Translations under genes and position numbers: made by a program
Notes under the pieces: model-generated
What the model was told of the DNA's origin: nothing
What the model saw: only the letters and a program-made list of their open reading frames with translations
Databases searched by the model: none
Source of the DNA: Microtetraspora glauca
Lineage (GTDB): Bacteria > Actinomycetota > Actinomycetes > Streptomycetales > Streptomycetaceae
Assembly (NCBI GenBank): GCA_000721275.1
Contig: JOFO01000024.1
Span: forward strand, 32,020-96,019
Direction: 5' to 3'
DNA: 64,000 nucleotides
Part shown: positions 43,951 to 53,035 of the stretch, piece by piece
Layout of the letters: each line of letters opens with the position of its first letter
Position numbering within the stretch: the first letter of the stretch is position 1

Positions 43951-45090
43951 GCCGGTCCCGCCCGGGGTCTCCGGGGGTGTGGCCGTCAGGTCCAGGGCGC
44001 CGCGGACGCCGGCGCTGCCGTCCTCCGGCAGCAGCTCCCAGGCGCGGTCGTACTCCGCCCAGAACGCGTCCGCGTCCTTCGCGCCGGCCAGCTTCGCCCA
44101 CTGCTGCGACGCCCGGCCCAGGCTCGCGAGGTAGGCGTCCACCTCGGCCTGCGCGTCCTTCTCCCAGACCCGGCCCCGCAGCCCGGTCCGCGCGGAGTCG
44201 ACCGCCGCGCGCACGCCGGCCGCCCAGGCGCGGTGGGCTTCGAGGTCGTCCGCCCGGTCGTCGCCCGGCTCCTCGTACACGGCGTCCTCGATGGGGTTCA
44301 CCTGGGTGAGGAAGGCGAGCTGGTCGGGGGTGAGCGTGGTGCGGTCGGAGCGCAGCGAGCCCCGGGTGCGCTCCTCGCCGCCGATGCCGCAGGCGATCCG
44401 CCGCTCGCCCTCGCGCCAGGCGCTCCGGTCCGGGTAGTAGTACAGGCTCATGGTCTCGGGGCCCAGCGACCAGGTGTCCAGGGCGTACTCGGCGGCCATG
44501 GTGTCGCACCGCTCCTCGCCGATCCGCTCCAGCTCCTTCTCGCCGGGCCACGTGTCGGAGGTGGTGGCCTCGAAGCGGCCGGTGACCTCGCCGTCGTGGG
44601 GCTCGGCGCAGTCGACGGTCCGCACGCCCCGGCTGTACCGCTCGTCCGCGGAGTCGTCGACGAAGCACGCCCCGGTGCGCAGCTCGACGGGCGACCGGGT
44701 GGCGGCGGCCTCGCGCATGCCCTCGCTGAACTCCCGTACGCCCGCCTGCACCTGACCGGTGATCAGGCCGATGATCACGAGGAGGGTGCTGAGCGAGGAG
44801 AGCACGACGCCGGCGACGGCGAGCCCCTTGCCGTTCTGCCCGCGCTTCCCGATCTGCCGCAGCGCGAAGACGCCGAGGACGAGGCCGAGCGGCGGCAGGC
44901 AGCAGACGATGCCGCTGACGAGGGAGCCGATGGCGAGACCGTTGGTGGTGGGGGCGGCCGGCGGCGGACCGTACGGCCCGTACGGACCCGCGTACGGCAT
45001 GCCGGGCGAGGTGTACGGCCCCGGTGCCGGGTACGGTCCGGGCGCCCCGTACGGACCGGAGGGCGGCTGGGGCGGCTGGGTCGGCTCCAC
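43942..45090 (-). CDS. DUF4190-like membrane protein with extracytoplasmic domain
   Basis: A 382-aa protein. A Pro/Gly/Tyr-rich cytoplasmic N-terminus (about 1-45, PYGAPGPYPAPGPY type) leads to two close membrane helices (GLAIGSLVSGIVCCLPPLGLVLGVFALRQIG; GLAVAGVVLSSLSTLLVIIGLITG), the DUF4190 pattern. The rest is outside and includes GACFVDDSADERYSRGVRTVDCAEPHDGEVTGRF, similar to the septum-formation-type domain with paired cysteines, and a helical end. The function is unknown; envelope-associated. GTG 45090 is chosen for GGAG 10 nt upstream; an earlier in-frame start at 45195 lacks support. The last 9 bp lie in a 30-bp duplication. Confidence 0.78.
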   Translation of the reverse strand: MEPTQPPQPPSGPYGAPGPYPAPGPYTSPGMPYAGPYGPYGPPPAAPTTNGLAIGSLVSGIVCCLPPLGLVLGVFALRQIGKRGQNGKGLAVAGVVLSSLSTLLVIIGLITGQVQAGVREFSEGMREAAATRSPVELRTGACFVDDSADERYSRGVRTVDCAEPHDGEVTGRFEATTSDTWPGEKELERIGEERCDTMAAEYALDTWSLGPETMSLYYYPDRSAWREGERRIACGIGGEERTRGSLRSDRTTLTPDQLAFLTQVNPIEDAVYEEPGDDRADDLEAHRAWAAGVRAAVDSARTGLRGRVWEKDAQAEVDAYLASLGRASQQWAKLAGAKDADAFWAEYDRAWELLPEDGSAGVRGALDLTATPPETPGGTGSA

Positions 45091-45183
45091 GGGTGGCGTG
45101 CTCCTGTAGGGGCGGGACGAACAGACGATCGGGCGCGCATCGTACGCGGTCGGGGTGCGGGGGCCGCCACGCGGGGACGCGGA

Positions 45184-45212
45184 AGGGGCGGCCACCGGTG
45201 GTGGCCGCCCCT
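45184..45212 (-). terminator. Terminator of the subtilase gene
   Basis: A perfect 13-bp stem with GGT loop (45184-45196 with 45200-45212), 72 bp after the stop codon. Confidence 0.75.
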
Positions 45213-45216
45213 CCGT

Positions 45217-45292
45217 CGCTCGGGTCAGAGCGGGTCGCTCGGGTCGCTCGGGTCGCTCAGAAGGTCAGAGCGGGTCGTCCGGGTCAGAACTG
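45217..45292. repeat. 9-bp tandem repeats (TCGCTCGGG) at the subtilase gene end
   Basis: Three contiguous 9-bp units plus two longer GGTCAGAGCGGGTCG copies, ending inside the stop-codon region of the gene that finishes at 45284. Confidence 0.8.
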
Positions 45293-46858
45293 GAGACCCC
45301 AGGAGTCGATCTTCCCGGTGTCGTAGTTCGCGTTGTCCGTCACCCGGAGCTTCCACGTGCCGTTGGCGGCCTCGGCGGAGGCGTTCACGGTGTATGTGGT
45401 GTTGATGTTGTCCGCGCTGCCGCCGGTGCCGAACGCCTTCAGCGTGTAGGCCGTGCCGTCGGGGGCGATCAGCTGGACCTGGAGGTCGCCGATGTAGGTG
45501 TGCGCGATGTTCACCGGGACCTGGAGGGCCGAGGGCGCGTTGCCGGCGACGCCGCTGACGGTGACCGGGGACTCGACGGTCGCGTTGTCGGCGATGGCGT
45601 AGTCGGCGGTGTTCTCGAACTTCGGGCCGGGCGGCGGGGTGGTGCCGCCGCCGCCCACGAAGAGCAGCTTGTTCGGGGAGCCGGTGCCGGGGCTGGTCAC
45701 CACGTTCGGGGTGGCGGCGGTGGTGAGGGCCGTGGAGACCTGGGCCGGGGTGGCCGTCGGGTTGTCGGCGAGGTAGACGGCGGCGGCGCCGGCCACGTGC
45801 GGGGTGGCCATCGAGGTGCCGGAGATGGTGTTGGTGGCGGTGTCGCTGGTGTTCCAGGCCGACTTGATGGAGGAGCCCGGGGCGAAGAGGTCCAGAACGC
45901 TGCCGTAGTTGGAGAAGCTGGAGCGGGCGTCGGTGGAGGTCGTGGAGCCGACCGTGATCGCCTCGGTGACCCGCGCCGGGGAGTAGTTGGAGGCGTTGGA
46001 GCTGTCGTTGCCGGCCGCGACCGCGTAGGTGATGCCGGCCGCGATGGAGTTGCGGACGGCCTGGTCGAGGACGGTGTCGACGCCGCCGCCGAGGCTCATG
46101 TTGGCGACGGCCGGCTTGACCGCGTTCCGGGTCACCCAGTCGATGCCGGCGACGACCTGGTCGGTGGTGCCGGAGCCGTTGTTGTCGAGGACGCGGACGC
46201 CGACGATCTTCGCCTTCTTGGCGACGCCGTACGCGCCGCCCGCGACGGTGCCGGCGACGTGGGTGCCGTGGCCGTGCCCGTCCTGGGCGGTGTTGTCGTT
46301 GTCGATGGCGTCGTAGCCGTTGGAGGCCCGGCCGCCGAAGTCGCTGTGGCTGATCCGTACGCCGGTGTCGATGACGTACGCCGTGACGCCCTGGCCCGCG
46401 CTGTCCGGGTAGGTGTAGCTCTGGTTCAGCGGCAGCGCCTTCTGGTCGATCCGGTCCAGGCCCCACGACGGCGGGGACGGCTGGGTGGCGTCGATGGTGA
46501 AGACGCGGTTCTGGACCACGGACTTCACGGCGGGGTCGGCGGCGAGCTTCTTCGCCTGCGCCTCGGAGAGCTCGATCGCGTAGCCGTTCACCGCGGAGGT
46601 GTAGGTACGGGTGATCTTGGCGCCGAACTTGCCCGGGATCGCCCGGCCCTTGGCGGTCTCCGCCTGCGCGGACTCGTCGAGGGTGACGATGTAGCTGCCC
46701 GGGATGGTGCCTTCGGCGCCGGCGTTCTCGATGACGCCCTCCGCCGCCGCGGGGGCGGCGGTGGCGGGAAGGGCGGAGAGGGTGCCGAGGGCGAGCGCCG
46801 TGACGGCGATGGCCGCGGCGGTGGAGATACGGCGACGCGATGAGCGCATCACTGCCAT
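45284..46858 (-). CDS. Secreted subtilisin-like (S8) protease with P domain
   Basis: A 524-aa extracellular protease. The signal peptide (RRRISTAAAIAVTALALGTLSALPATA) is followed by an inhibitor I9 propeptide (about 50-125: GSYIVTLDESAQAETAKGRAI, VKSVVQNRVF) and the peptidase domain: Asp in TAYVIDTGV, His in DGHGHGTHVAGT, Asn in AVAAGND and Ser in GTSMATPHVAGAA. After a short Pro linker, residues about 410-524 form a proprotein-convertase P-type beta domain (ENTADYAIADNATVESPVTV, HTYIGDLQVQLIAPDG, TGKIDSWGLQF). Broad-specificity extracellular proteolysis is likely. ATG 46858 has GAGGAGG 8 nt upstream. A GAGTGA-CCT-TCACTC palindrome (46904-46918) lies upstream. Confidence 0.95.
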   Translation of the reverse strand: MAVMRSSRRRISTAAAIAVTALALGTLSALPATAAPAAAEGVIENAGAEGTIPGSYIVTLDESAQAETAKGRAIPGKFGAKITRTYTSAVNGYAIELSEAQAKKLAADPAVKSVVQNRVFTIDATQPSPPSWGLDRIDQKALPLNQSYTYPDSAGQGVTAYVIDTGVRISHSDFGGRASNGYDAIDNDNTAQDGHGHGTHVAGTVAGGAYGVAKKAKIVGVRVLDNNGSGTTDQVVAGIDWVTRNAVKPAVANMSLGGGVDTVLDQAVRNSIAAGITYAVAAGNDSSNASNYSPARVTEAITVGSTTSTDARSSFSNYGSVLDLFAPGSSIKSAWNTSDTATNTISGTSMATPHVAGAAAVYLADNPTATPAQVSTALTTAATPNVVTSPGTGSPNKLLFVGGGGTTPPPGPKFENTADYAIADNATVESPVTVSGVAGNAPSALQVPVNIAHTYIGDLQVQLIAPDGTAYTLKAFGTGGSADNINTTYTVNASAEAANGTWKLRVTDNANYDTGKIDSWGLQF

Positions 46859-47248
46859 GTGAGGTGTCCTCCTCGTGGGGGGCGCTCCCGTGGGGAGGGA
46901 GCCGAGTGACCTTCACTCACGACAGGGACATGACAAGTGGACGCGGGAGATCCGCCGAGCCCCGCGGCTTCCGGCCGCCCTGCCGTCGACCGAAAGATTG
47001 ACCGATCCATAGGAATCGCACAAGGGCACCGACACGGCGGCAATACAGCGGCCACAGAACGGACATGACTGTCCGGTAGCTCCGGACGACCCGTCGACCG
47101 CCGCTCACCTGCGGCGTTCCCCACCGGCCGTTCGGTCGCCGACTTCCGTGCGTCGTCCGGGAATTCACCGGGCCGACACGCACGGAGCGGGCCCGTCCCC
47201 GATCCCCCGGGAGACGGGCCCGCCGTGCGGAGGGCGCGGCGCGGCGCC
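46859..47248. other. 390-bp intergenic region
   Basis: No gene is seen. The left end has the palindrome GAGTGA-CCT-TCACTC (46904-46918) near the expected subtilase promoter; the right end has the terminator of the DUF4232 gene. The stretch 46975-47075 is more AT-rich than its surroundings and is the likely site of the subtilase promoter. Confidence 0.5.
47187..47223 (-). terminator. Terminator of the DUF4232 lipoprotein gene
   Basis: An 11-bp stem (47187-47197 with 47213-47223), 15-nt loop, starting 26 bp beyond the stop. Confidence 0.7.
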
Positions 47249-48022
47249 TCAGAAGTCGTCGGCGCCGTTGCGGAGTTCGGGCGTCCAGTAGCCCGTCTTC
47301 GCGACGGCGTCGTCGACGGCGATGCCGCCGGCGGGGGCCGTCACCACGACGCTGCCCTCGGCCGGACCGTCGGCCGCGAACAGGTTCACCGTGAACTCCT
47401 TCACCACCCGGTTGTCCTCGTGGACGCCGCCGCGCGAGATCCGCACGTTGGCGTACGCGGGCGCGCCCGGCTCCAGGACCACGGGCGCGGCCGGCTTGCT
47501 CTGGGCCACGGGCGGCACGTCCTTCGCCGTCTGGAGCGGGCCGAAGGCGATCAGCGGGTGCTTGAGCAGGGTGCAGGCGCGGCCGGAGGTGTTGGTGGCG
47601 GTGAGGACGATGTGCTCGGTGGGCACCTCGTCGGCCTTCGCCATGGTGATCTTCACGTCGCCGTGGGCGCAGGCGGCGGCCTTGGCGGCGGCGCCGGCCT
47701 TCGCCGCGTCCGCGGTGCCGGTGCCGGACGCGCCGGCCGTGCTCTTCGCGGCGGCGGGGGCCGCGGAGGCGGTGCCCGCGGCGTCCCCGGTGCCGCCGGT
47801 CCCGGCGGCCGGGGCGGCGGTGCCGGTGCCGGTGGTGCCGGACGGGGCCGGGGCGGCGGACGTGGTCTGCGGCGCGGCGGCGGACGACGGGGTCGTCGCG
47901 CTGCCGGCGTCCTTCGCCCCCGTCTCCCCTCCCCCGCAGGCCGTCAGCGCGAGCGAGCCCGCGGCGACGGCGGCGACGAGAAGGGCGGTGCGGGTGGTGG
48001 CGGTGCGGTGTGACGTACGCAT
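47249..48022 (-). CDS. DUF4232 lipoprotein
   Basis: A 257-aa lipoprotein: signal peptide with lipobox LALTAC, then a long Ala/Thr/Gly/Pro-rich flexible linker (about 30-115) and a C-terminal DUF4232 beta-sandwich (about 118-257) with CAHGDVKITMAKADE, HIVLTATNTSGRACTLLKHPLIAFG (two Cys that can pair) and VVLEPGAPAYANVRI. DUF4232 domains are common in actinobacterial surface proteins; their function is unknown. ATG 48022 follows GGGGGAA by about 9 nt. The long linker suggests the domain is held away from the membrane, perhaps within the wall. The upstream 156-bp gap to the SARP gene shows no gene. Confidence 0.88.
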   Translation of the reverse strand: MRTSHRTATTRTALLVAAVAAGSLALTACGGGETGAKDAGSATTPSSAAAPQTTSAAPAPSGTTGTGTAAPAAGTGGTGDAAGTASAAPAAAKSTAGASGTGTADAAKAGAAAKAAACAHGDVKITMAKADEVPTEHIVLTATNTSGRACTLLKHPLIAFGPLQTAKDVPPVAQSKPAAPVVLEPGAPAYANVRISRGGVHEDNRVVKEFTVNLFAADGPAEGSVVVTAPAGGIAVDDAVAKTGYWTPELRNGADDF

Positions 48023-48178
48023 GGTGGTGGTTCCCCCGTGAGACGTGAAACGTGTGAGGCGCCGCGATCGTGGCGCCTGCGGTGCGGCGGCGCCGCCGGT
48101 GCGGCGCCGGTGGTGCTGCGGCCGGTCGTTGCCGGGTTACAGACTCCGCTTCCGCGCTGCCGTCCCGCTTGCGTATCG

Positions 48179-50839
48179 CTAACGCCCCGCCGCGAGCCGC
48201 GCCAGCCGCTCCGCCGCCCGCGCCGACCCCTCGGGGAAACCGGCCGCCCGGGCGTCGGCGGCGGCCCGTTCCAGCTGGTGGGCGGCCTCCTCCAGACGTC
48301 CGACACCGGCCAGCGCCTCGCCCCGGGTGATCCGCAGCTCGGCCTGGACGACCACGGCGTCGGGGGCGACGAGTTCCCCGGCGCGAAGCACGTGCGCCAG
48401 CGCCTCCTCGTACTCCCCCGCCGCCAGGCAGTGCCCGGCCAGGTGCTGGAGGGTCAGCACCTGCGTGGACGGGTGCCCGGTCCGGTCGGCGAGCGCGACC
48501 GCCTCCCGCATCAGCGTCCGGGCCCGTGCGCACTCCCCGGTGGCGTCGAGGACGGCCGCGTGATTGACGACCGCGATGGCCTCGCTGATCGGGTCCCCCG
48601 CGAGCGCGGCCAGCGCGGGCGCCCGCTCCAGGTGGGCCAGCGCCTCCGCGTTCCGCCCCTCCTGGTGCAGGATCCAGCCCAGCAGCGCCCGCGTCCGGGA
48701 CTGCGCGTCGGGGTCGCCGACCGCCTCCGCCGACGCGAGCCCCGCCTCCAGCAGCGGGGTCCAGCCGTCCTGGAGCCGCATCAGCATCAGCGGCCAGGCG
48801 ACCAGGGCCAGCCGCCAGGCGCGGTCGTGCAGCCCGAGCGCGGCGGAGGCGGCGACCGCGCCCTCCAGGGCGGGGCGCTCGGCCGCGTACCAGTCGAGCG
48901 CGGCCGTACGGCCCTCGAACTCCGGGATCGCGGCGGGCCGGCGCACGTCGGCGGGCAGCGCGTAACAGGGCTGCGAGCCGGGTTCGGCGGCGGCGTCGGC
49001 GGCCAGCCCGGTGTACAGGTAGTGGTCGAGGAGCCGGCGCAGCCCCTCCGGGTCGGCCTGCGGGGCGAGCGCGCGGGCGTAGAGGCGTACGAGGTCGTGC
49101 GGGGTCCAGCGGCCGGGCACCGCCTCCGTCAGGAGGTGGGCGGCGGCGAGCCGTTCCAGGTCGGCGGTGGCCCGCGCGGGCGTGGTGCCGGCGAGCGCGG
49201 CGGCGGCGAAGTGGTCCAGGTCGGAGCCGGTGTGCAGGCCGAGGGCGCGGAAGGTGCGGGCGGCGGACTCCGGCAGCTGCTGCACGGTGAGGCGGAGCGC
49301 GGCGGAGACGCCGACGTCCTCCACGTCGAGGAGGGCCAGCCTGCCCTGCTCGTCGGCGAGTTCGCCGACCATCGCGCCGAGCGAGCGGCCGGGCCGCTCG
49401 GCGAGCCGGGCGGCCGTCACCCGCAGCGCGAGCGGCAGCCCGTCGCAGAGCCCCGCGAGCCGGGCCGCCGCCTCCGGCTCCGCCGCGACCCGCGCCTCCC
49501 CGAGCACGGACGCGAGCAGCGCCGTCGCGGCGTCACGGGGCAGCTGGCCGAGCGGCACCGGGCGGGCGGCGTCGGAGGCGATCAGCCCGCCGAGCCGGTC
49601 CCGGCTGGTCACCACGGTCACGCACCCGTCGCCGCCCGGCAGCAGCGGCCTGACCTGCTCGGAGGAGCGGGCGTTGTCGAGGAGGACGAGCGTCCGGCGG
49701 CCGGCCGTCAGCGAGCGGAACAGCGCCCCGCGCCCCTCCGCCGTCTCCGGCACCCGCTGCTGCGGCACGCCCAGCGCGAGCAGGAACTCCCGCAGCACGA
49801 CGCCCGTCTCGGGCTCCGGGGTGTCGCTGAAGCCCCGCAGGTCGGCGAAGAGCCGCCCGTCCGGGAAGGCGTCGCGCCGCCGGTGCGCCCAGTGCAGGGC
49901 GAAGGCGGTCTTGCCGACGCCGGCGGGCCCGGTGACCAGGCACACCGGTCCCTCGCCGCCGCCCGCCGCCCGGTCGAGCAGCCCGGCCTCGGCCTCCCGG
50001 CCGGTGAACCCGCGCGGCGCCCGGGGCAGCAGCTCGGGCACGGCGGGCGGTTCGGCCGCCGGCGGCGCGGGGGCGTCGGGCACCGGGGCGAGCGCCCCGC
50101 CCTGCTCCCGCAGCAGCCCGGCGTACGTCTCGCTCAGCGCCGCCCCCGGGTCCACGCCCAGCTCGTCGGCGAGCAGCCGCCGGGTGCGGTGGTACCAGTC
50201 GAGCGCGTCGGACCGGCGCCCGGCCCGGGCCAGCGCCGTCATGAGCGCGGCGGCCAGCGACTCGCGCAGCGGATGCGCGACGGCCTCGGTCCGCAGCACC
50301 GCCGCGGCCCGGCCGTGCTCGCCCAGCCTCCCGTACGCCTCCGCCAGCGCCTCCACCGACGAGAGCCGCAGCTCCTCCAGCGCGGTGGCGGCGGCCTCCA
50401 GCGGGCCGCTCGGCACGGTGCCGGTGAGCGCAGGCCCCTGCCAGTACGACAGCGCCTCCCGCAGCATCCGCACGCTGTCGGAGGCGTGCCGCTGCGCGCC
50501 CGCGAGCCCGACCAGCTCCTCGAACCGGTGCGCGTCCACGAGCGACTCCGGCATCCGCAGCACGTACGCGGACCCGTGGGTGGCCAGCTCGATCCCGTAC
50601 GCTTCGGCCCCGTGCGCGGCGAGCAGCGCCCGCAGCCGCGAGACGTGCCCCTGGAGCACGGTCTTCGCGTGCGTCGGCGGCTCGTCCTCCCACAGCGCGT
50701 CCATCAGACCCGCCACGGACACGGCCGTGTTGGGGCGCAGCAGCAGCGCGGCCAGCAGACTCGTCCGCTTGGCCGGTCCGGGCGCCACGTCCCCGGCCTC
50801 CGTCACCACGGCGACGGACCCGAGCAGCCGGAACTCCAC
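48179..50839 (-). CDS. AfsR-like SARP regulator (BTAD, NB-ARC, TPR)
   Basis: An 886-aa transcriptional regulator. Order: OmpR-type winged helix (about 1-90: EFRLLGSVAVV, TSLLAALLLRPNTAVSVAGLMDALW), bacterial transcriptional activation domain (about 95-245), NB-ARC ATPase (about 270-560; P-loop VTGPAGVGKTAFALHW, LVLLDNARSSEQVRPLLPG), then a TPR-like helical region to the end. The layout is that of AfsR, a global activator of antibiotic synthesis and morphology, though no biosynthetic cluster lies beside this gene. GTG 50839 is favoured since GGAGG lies 5 nt upstream. Its targets are unknown. The two-component pair upstream is separated by about 150 bp. Confidence 0.93.
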   Translation of the reverse strand: MEFRLLGSVAVVTEAGDVAPGPAKRTSLLAALLLRPNTAVSVAGLMDALWEDEPPTHAKTVLQGHVSRLRALLAAHGAEAYGIELATHGSAYVLRMPESLVDAHRFEELVGLAGAQRHASDSVRMLREALSYWQGPALTGTVPSGPLEAAATALEELRLSSVEALAEAYGRLGEHGRAAAVLRTEAVAHPLRESLAAALMTALARAGRRSDALDWYHRTRRLLADELGVDPGAALSETYAGLLREQGGALAPVPDAPAPPAAEPPAVPELLPRAPRGFTGREAEAGLLDRAAGGGEGPVCLVTGPAGVGKTAFALHWAHRRRDAFPDGRLFADLRGFSDTPEPETGVVLREFLLALGVPQQRVPETAEGRGALFRSLTAGRRTLVLLDNARSSEQVRPLLPGGDGCVTVVTSRDRLGGLIASDAARPVPLGQLPRDAATALLASVLGEARVAAEPEAAARLAGLCDGLPLALRVTAARLAERPGRSLGAMVGELADEQGRLALLDVEDVGVSAALRLTVQQLPESAARTFRALGLHTGSDLDHFAAAALAGTTPARATADLERLAAAHLLTEAVPGRWTPHDLVRLYARALAPQADPEGLRRLLDHYLYTGLAADAAAEPGSQPCYALPADVRRPAAIPEFEGRTAALDWYAAERPALEGAVAASAALGLHDRAWRLALVAWPLMLMRLQDGWTPLLEAGLASAEAVGDPDAQSRTRALLGWILHQEGRNAEALAHLERAPALAALAGDPISEAIAVVNHAAVLDATGECARARTLMREAVALADRTGHPSTQVLTLQHLAGHCLAAGEYEEALAHVLRAGELVAPDAVVVQAELRITRGEALAGVGRLEEAAHQLERAAADARAAGFPEGSARAAERLARLAAGR

Positions 50840-50987
50840 CCGTACCTCCGCGTTCCCTGTCGCCGCCCCGTCCCGGCAGCCGAGAATACGCGGCTCCGCG
50901 GCCCCCACCTGCACCGTTCCCCGCCGCGTCCGCGGATTCGACCGAAACCCGGCGTTCCGGAGCCGCCGCGGCGCGGGCCGGAGGGGG

Positions 50988-51632
50988 TTATTTGAGGTAG
51001 GCGAGGACCGCCAGCACCCGCCGGTTGTCGGCCTCCGAGGGCGGCAGGTCGAGCTTGGCGAAGATGTGGGACGTGTGCTTGATCACGGCCCGCTCGGTGA
51101 TCACCAGCTTCTGGGCGATCGCGGCGTTCGACCGGCCCTCCGCCATCAGGCCGAGGACCTCCCGCTCGCGCGGGGTGAGCCGGGAGAGCGGGCCGTCGCG
51201 GTGGTGGTCCTTCGCGAAGAGCTTGGCGACGACGTCCGGGTCCATCGCGGTGCCCCCGGCCGCGACCCGGCGGACCGCGTCCACGAAGCCGTCGGGGTCG
51301 AAGACCCGGTCCTTGAGGAGGTAGCCGATGCCGCCGCTGCCGTCGGCGAGCAGCTCCCGGGCGTAGAGCTGCTCGACGTACTGGGAGAGGACCAGGACCG
51401 GCAGGCCGGGGATCCGGCGGCGGGCCTCCAGCGCGGCCCGCAGGCCCTCGTCGGTGAACGTCGGCGGGAGCCGGACGTCGACGACGGCGACGTCCGGCTC
51501 GTGGTCGAGCAGGGCCTGGAGCAGTCCGGGACCGGTGTCCACGGCGGCCACCACCTCGACGTCGTACGACTCCAGCAGGCGCACGAGGCCGTCCCGCAGC
51601 AGGAAGAGGTCTTCGGCTAGGACAACGCGCAC
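50988..51632 (-). CDS. NarL/LuxR-type response regulator
   Basis: A 214-aa response regulator: receiver domain with D8, phospho-acceptor D52 (VAVVDVRLPP) and K107-region LLKDRVFD, then a LuxR helix-turn-helix (about 150-212: LTPREREVLGLMAEGRSNAAIAQKLVITERAVIKHTSHIFAKL). Its GTG start (51632) lies inside the kinase gene, overlapping by 16 nt, so the pair is translationally coupled. Regulated genes are unknown. Confidence 0.94.
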   Translation of the reverse strand: MRVVLAEDLFLLRDGLVRLLESYDVEVVAAVDTGPGLLQALLDHEPDVAVVDVRLPPTFTDEGLRAALEARRRIPGLPVLVLSQYVEQLYARELLADGSGGIGYLLKDRVFDPDGFVDAVRRVAAGGTAMDPDVVAKLFAKDHHRDGPLSRLTPREREVLGLMAEGRSNAAIAQKLVITERAVIKHTSHIFAKLDLPPSEADNRRVLAVLAYLK

Positions 51633-52861
51633 GGCAGCTCCATGGTGAGGGTGGTCGGCCCGCCCGGCTTGCTGTGGATCGCGAGCAGGCCGTCGAAGGC
51701 GGCGAGCCGGCGCTCGATGCCGCGCAGCCCGGTGCCGCGCGACGGGTCGGCGCCGCCCCGGCCGTCGTCCATGACCTGGCCGCGCAGCACTCCGGCCTCG
51801 TACCAGAGGTCGATGCTGACATGCTGCGGGTCGGCGTGCTTCGCGGCGTTGGCCAGGGCCTCGGCGACCGCGAAGTACAGGGCGGACTCCACGGGCGCCT
51901 CGGGGCGGCCGGGCAGGTCGGCGTTGACGGTGACGTGCAGCGGGCTGTCCAGGGCGAGGGCGCGCACCGCGTCGGCGAGGCCGCGGTCGGCGAGCACCGG
52001 CGGGTGGATGCCGCGGACCAGGTCGCGCAGCTCGGTGAGGGCCGCGGCGGACGCCTTGCGGGTGTCGGCCAGGAGGGCGCGGACGGCCTCCGGGTCCTTG
52101 TCGATGAGCTGCTCGGCGACGCCGAGGTTCATGCCGAGGGCGACCAGGCGGGCCTGCGCGCCGTCGTGCAGGTCCCGCTCGATGCGGCGGAGTTCGGCGG
52201 CGGAGCTGCTGACGGCGTCGCTGCGGCTGTCGGTCAGGTGGCGGACGCGCTGGGCGCCGCTGCTGGGGCCGAGCAGGCTGTGGGCCAGCGAGGCGTGGGC
52301 CCGGAGCAGGGCGGGGCCGGCGGCGAGGCCGCCGGCGAGGACGAGGAGGCCGAGGCCGGCGGAGTACCAGGCGGAGGTGAGGTCGCTGATCCGGACCCAC
52401 AGGTAGTAGTTGCTGCCGGCGTCGGCGATGGGGCGGTAGATCGCGGGCATCAGCAGGCCGCCGATGCCGCCGGCGACGAGGGCCAGGGGCATCAGGGCGG
52501 CGATCACCCCGGCCACCGGGTTGACCAGCGCCCAGGCGAGGTCACGCCAGGTCGCCGGGTCGGTGAGGATCCAGTGGGTCCGCCGCCCGTACCCCTTGAG
52601 GCCGGGTGCGGCGGCGGGGGCGGGGAGGTAGGGCCGCTCGACCGGGCGGCCGGACCAGCTCTCGGCGGTCCGGCGGGAGGCGTCGACCGTGGCGCGCAGG
52701 GCGACGGCGAGGGCCGGCACGAGGAACACGCCCAGACCGATGCCGACGAGCGAGACCGCCGTCAGGAACAGGCAGAAGAGCGCGAGTTGGGCGAACGCGA
52801 GGCCGAGGACGGGCACTCCCCTGCCGGCGGCGCGGAATCCCTCGCGGATGTTCCCATTCAT
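51617..52861 (-). CDS. NarL-type sensor histidine kinase
   Basis: A 414-aa membrane sensor kinase. Residues 1-200 contain four or five hydrophobic segments in two groups (VLGLAFAQLALFCLFLTAVSLVGIGLGVFLVPALAVAL; NPVAGVIAALMPLALVAGGIGGLLM; YSAGLGLLVLAGGLAAGPAL) and a PspC/DUF-like loop. The HisKA_3 motif is RRIERDLHDGAQARLVALG with the phospho-His; HATPase N-box AEALANAAKHADP and G-box GTGLRGIERRL follow. The signal is unknown and is probably read in the membrane. ATG 52861 (or the GTG just before it) has GAGGGG upstream. A 36-bp palindrome lies about 100 bp upstream. Confidence 0.92.
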   Translation of the reverse strand: MNGNIREGFRAAGRGVPVLGLAFAQLALFCLFLTAVSLVGIGLGVFLVPALAVALRATVDASRRTAESWSGRPVERPYLPAPAAAPGLKGYGRRTHWILTDPATWRDLAWALVNPVAGVIAALMPLALVAGGIGGLLMPAIYRPIADAGSNYYLWVRISDLTSAWYSAGLGLLVLAGGLAAGPALLRAHASLAHSLLGPSSGAQRVRHLTDSRSDAVSSSAAELRRIERDLHDGAQARLVALGMNLGVAEQLIDKDPEAVRALLADTRKASAAALTELRDLVRGIHPPVLADRGLADAVRALALDSPLHVTVNADLPGRPEAPVESALYFAVAEALANAAKHADPQHVSIDLWYEAGVLRGQVMDDGRGGADPSRGTGLRGIERRLAAFDGLLAIHSKPGGPTTLTMELPCALS

Positions 52862-52956
52862 CACGGTCGTCCCATTCCCCTCGGTCCACGGCTCCCTGCC
52901 GTGGTGCTGCGCCGAGTCTTGCCGACCGGGCCCCGACGCGCAGGGGACGTGCGTCC

Positions 52957-52992
52957 CGTCCCGGGGGTGTACCCAGGTACACCCCCGGGACG
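52957..52992 (-). promoter_or_regulatory. 36-bp perfect palindrome upstream of the kinase gene
   Basis: Two 17-bp arms (52957-52973 and 52976-52992) with a 2-bp CA centre, core GGTGTACCCAGGTACACC. The near-zero centre suits binding by a dimeric protein more than an RNA hairpin. It lies 96 bp upstream of the kinase start, where a promoter is expected, and is separate from the ychF terminator. Confidence 0.7.
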
Positions 52993-53035
52993 CCACCGCA
53001 GGAGGGGGCCGGGGACTCACCGCGGACACACAGCT

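Noticed and set aside
48060..48125. GC-rich inverted repeats as a terminator of the SARP gene
   Set aside because: Several overlapping GGCGCCG-type pairings are possible and none is clearly dominant, so I did not call a terminator.
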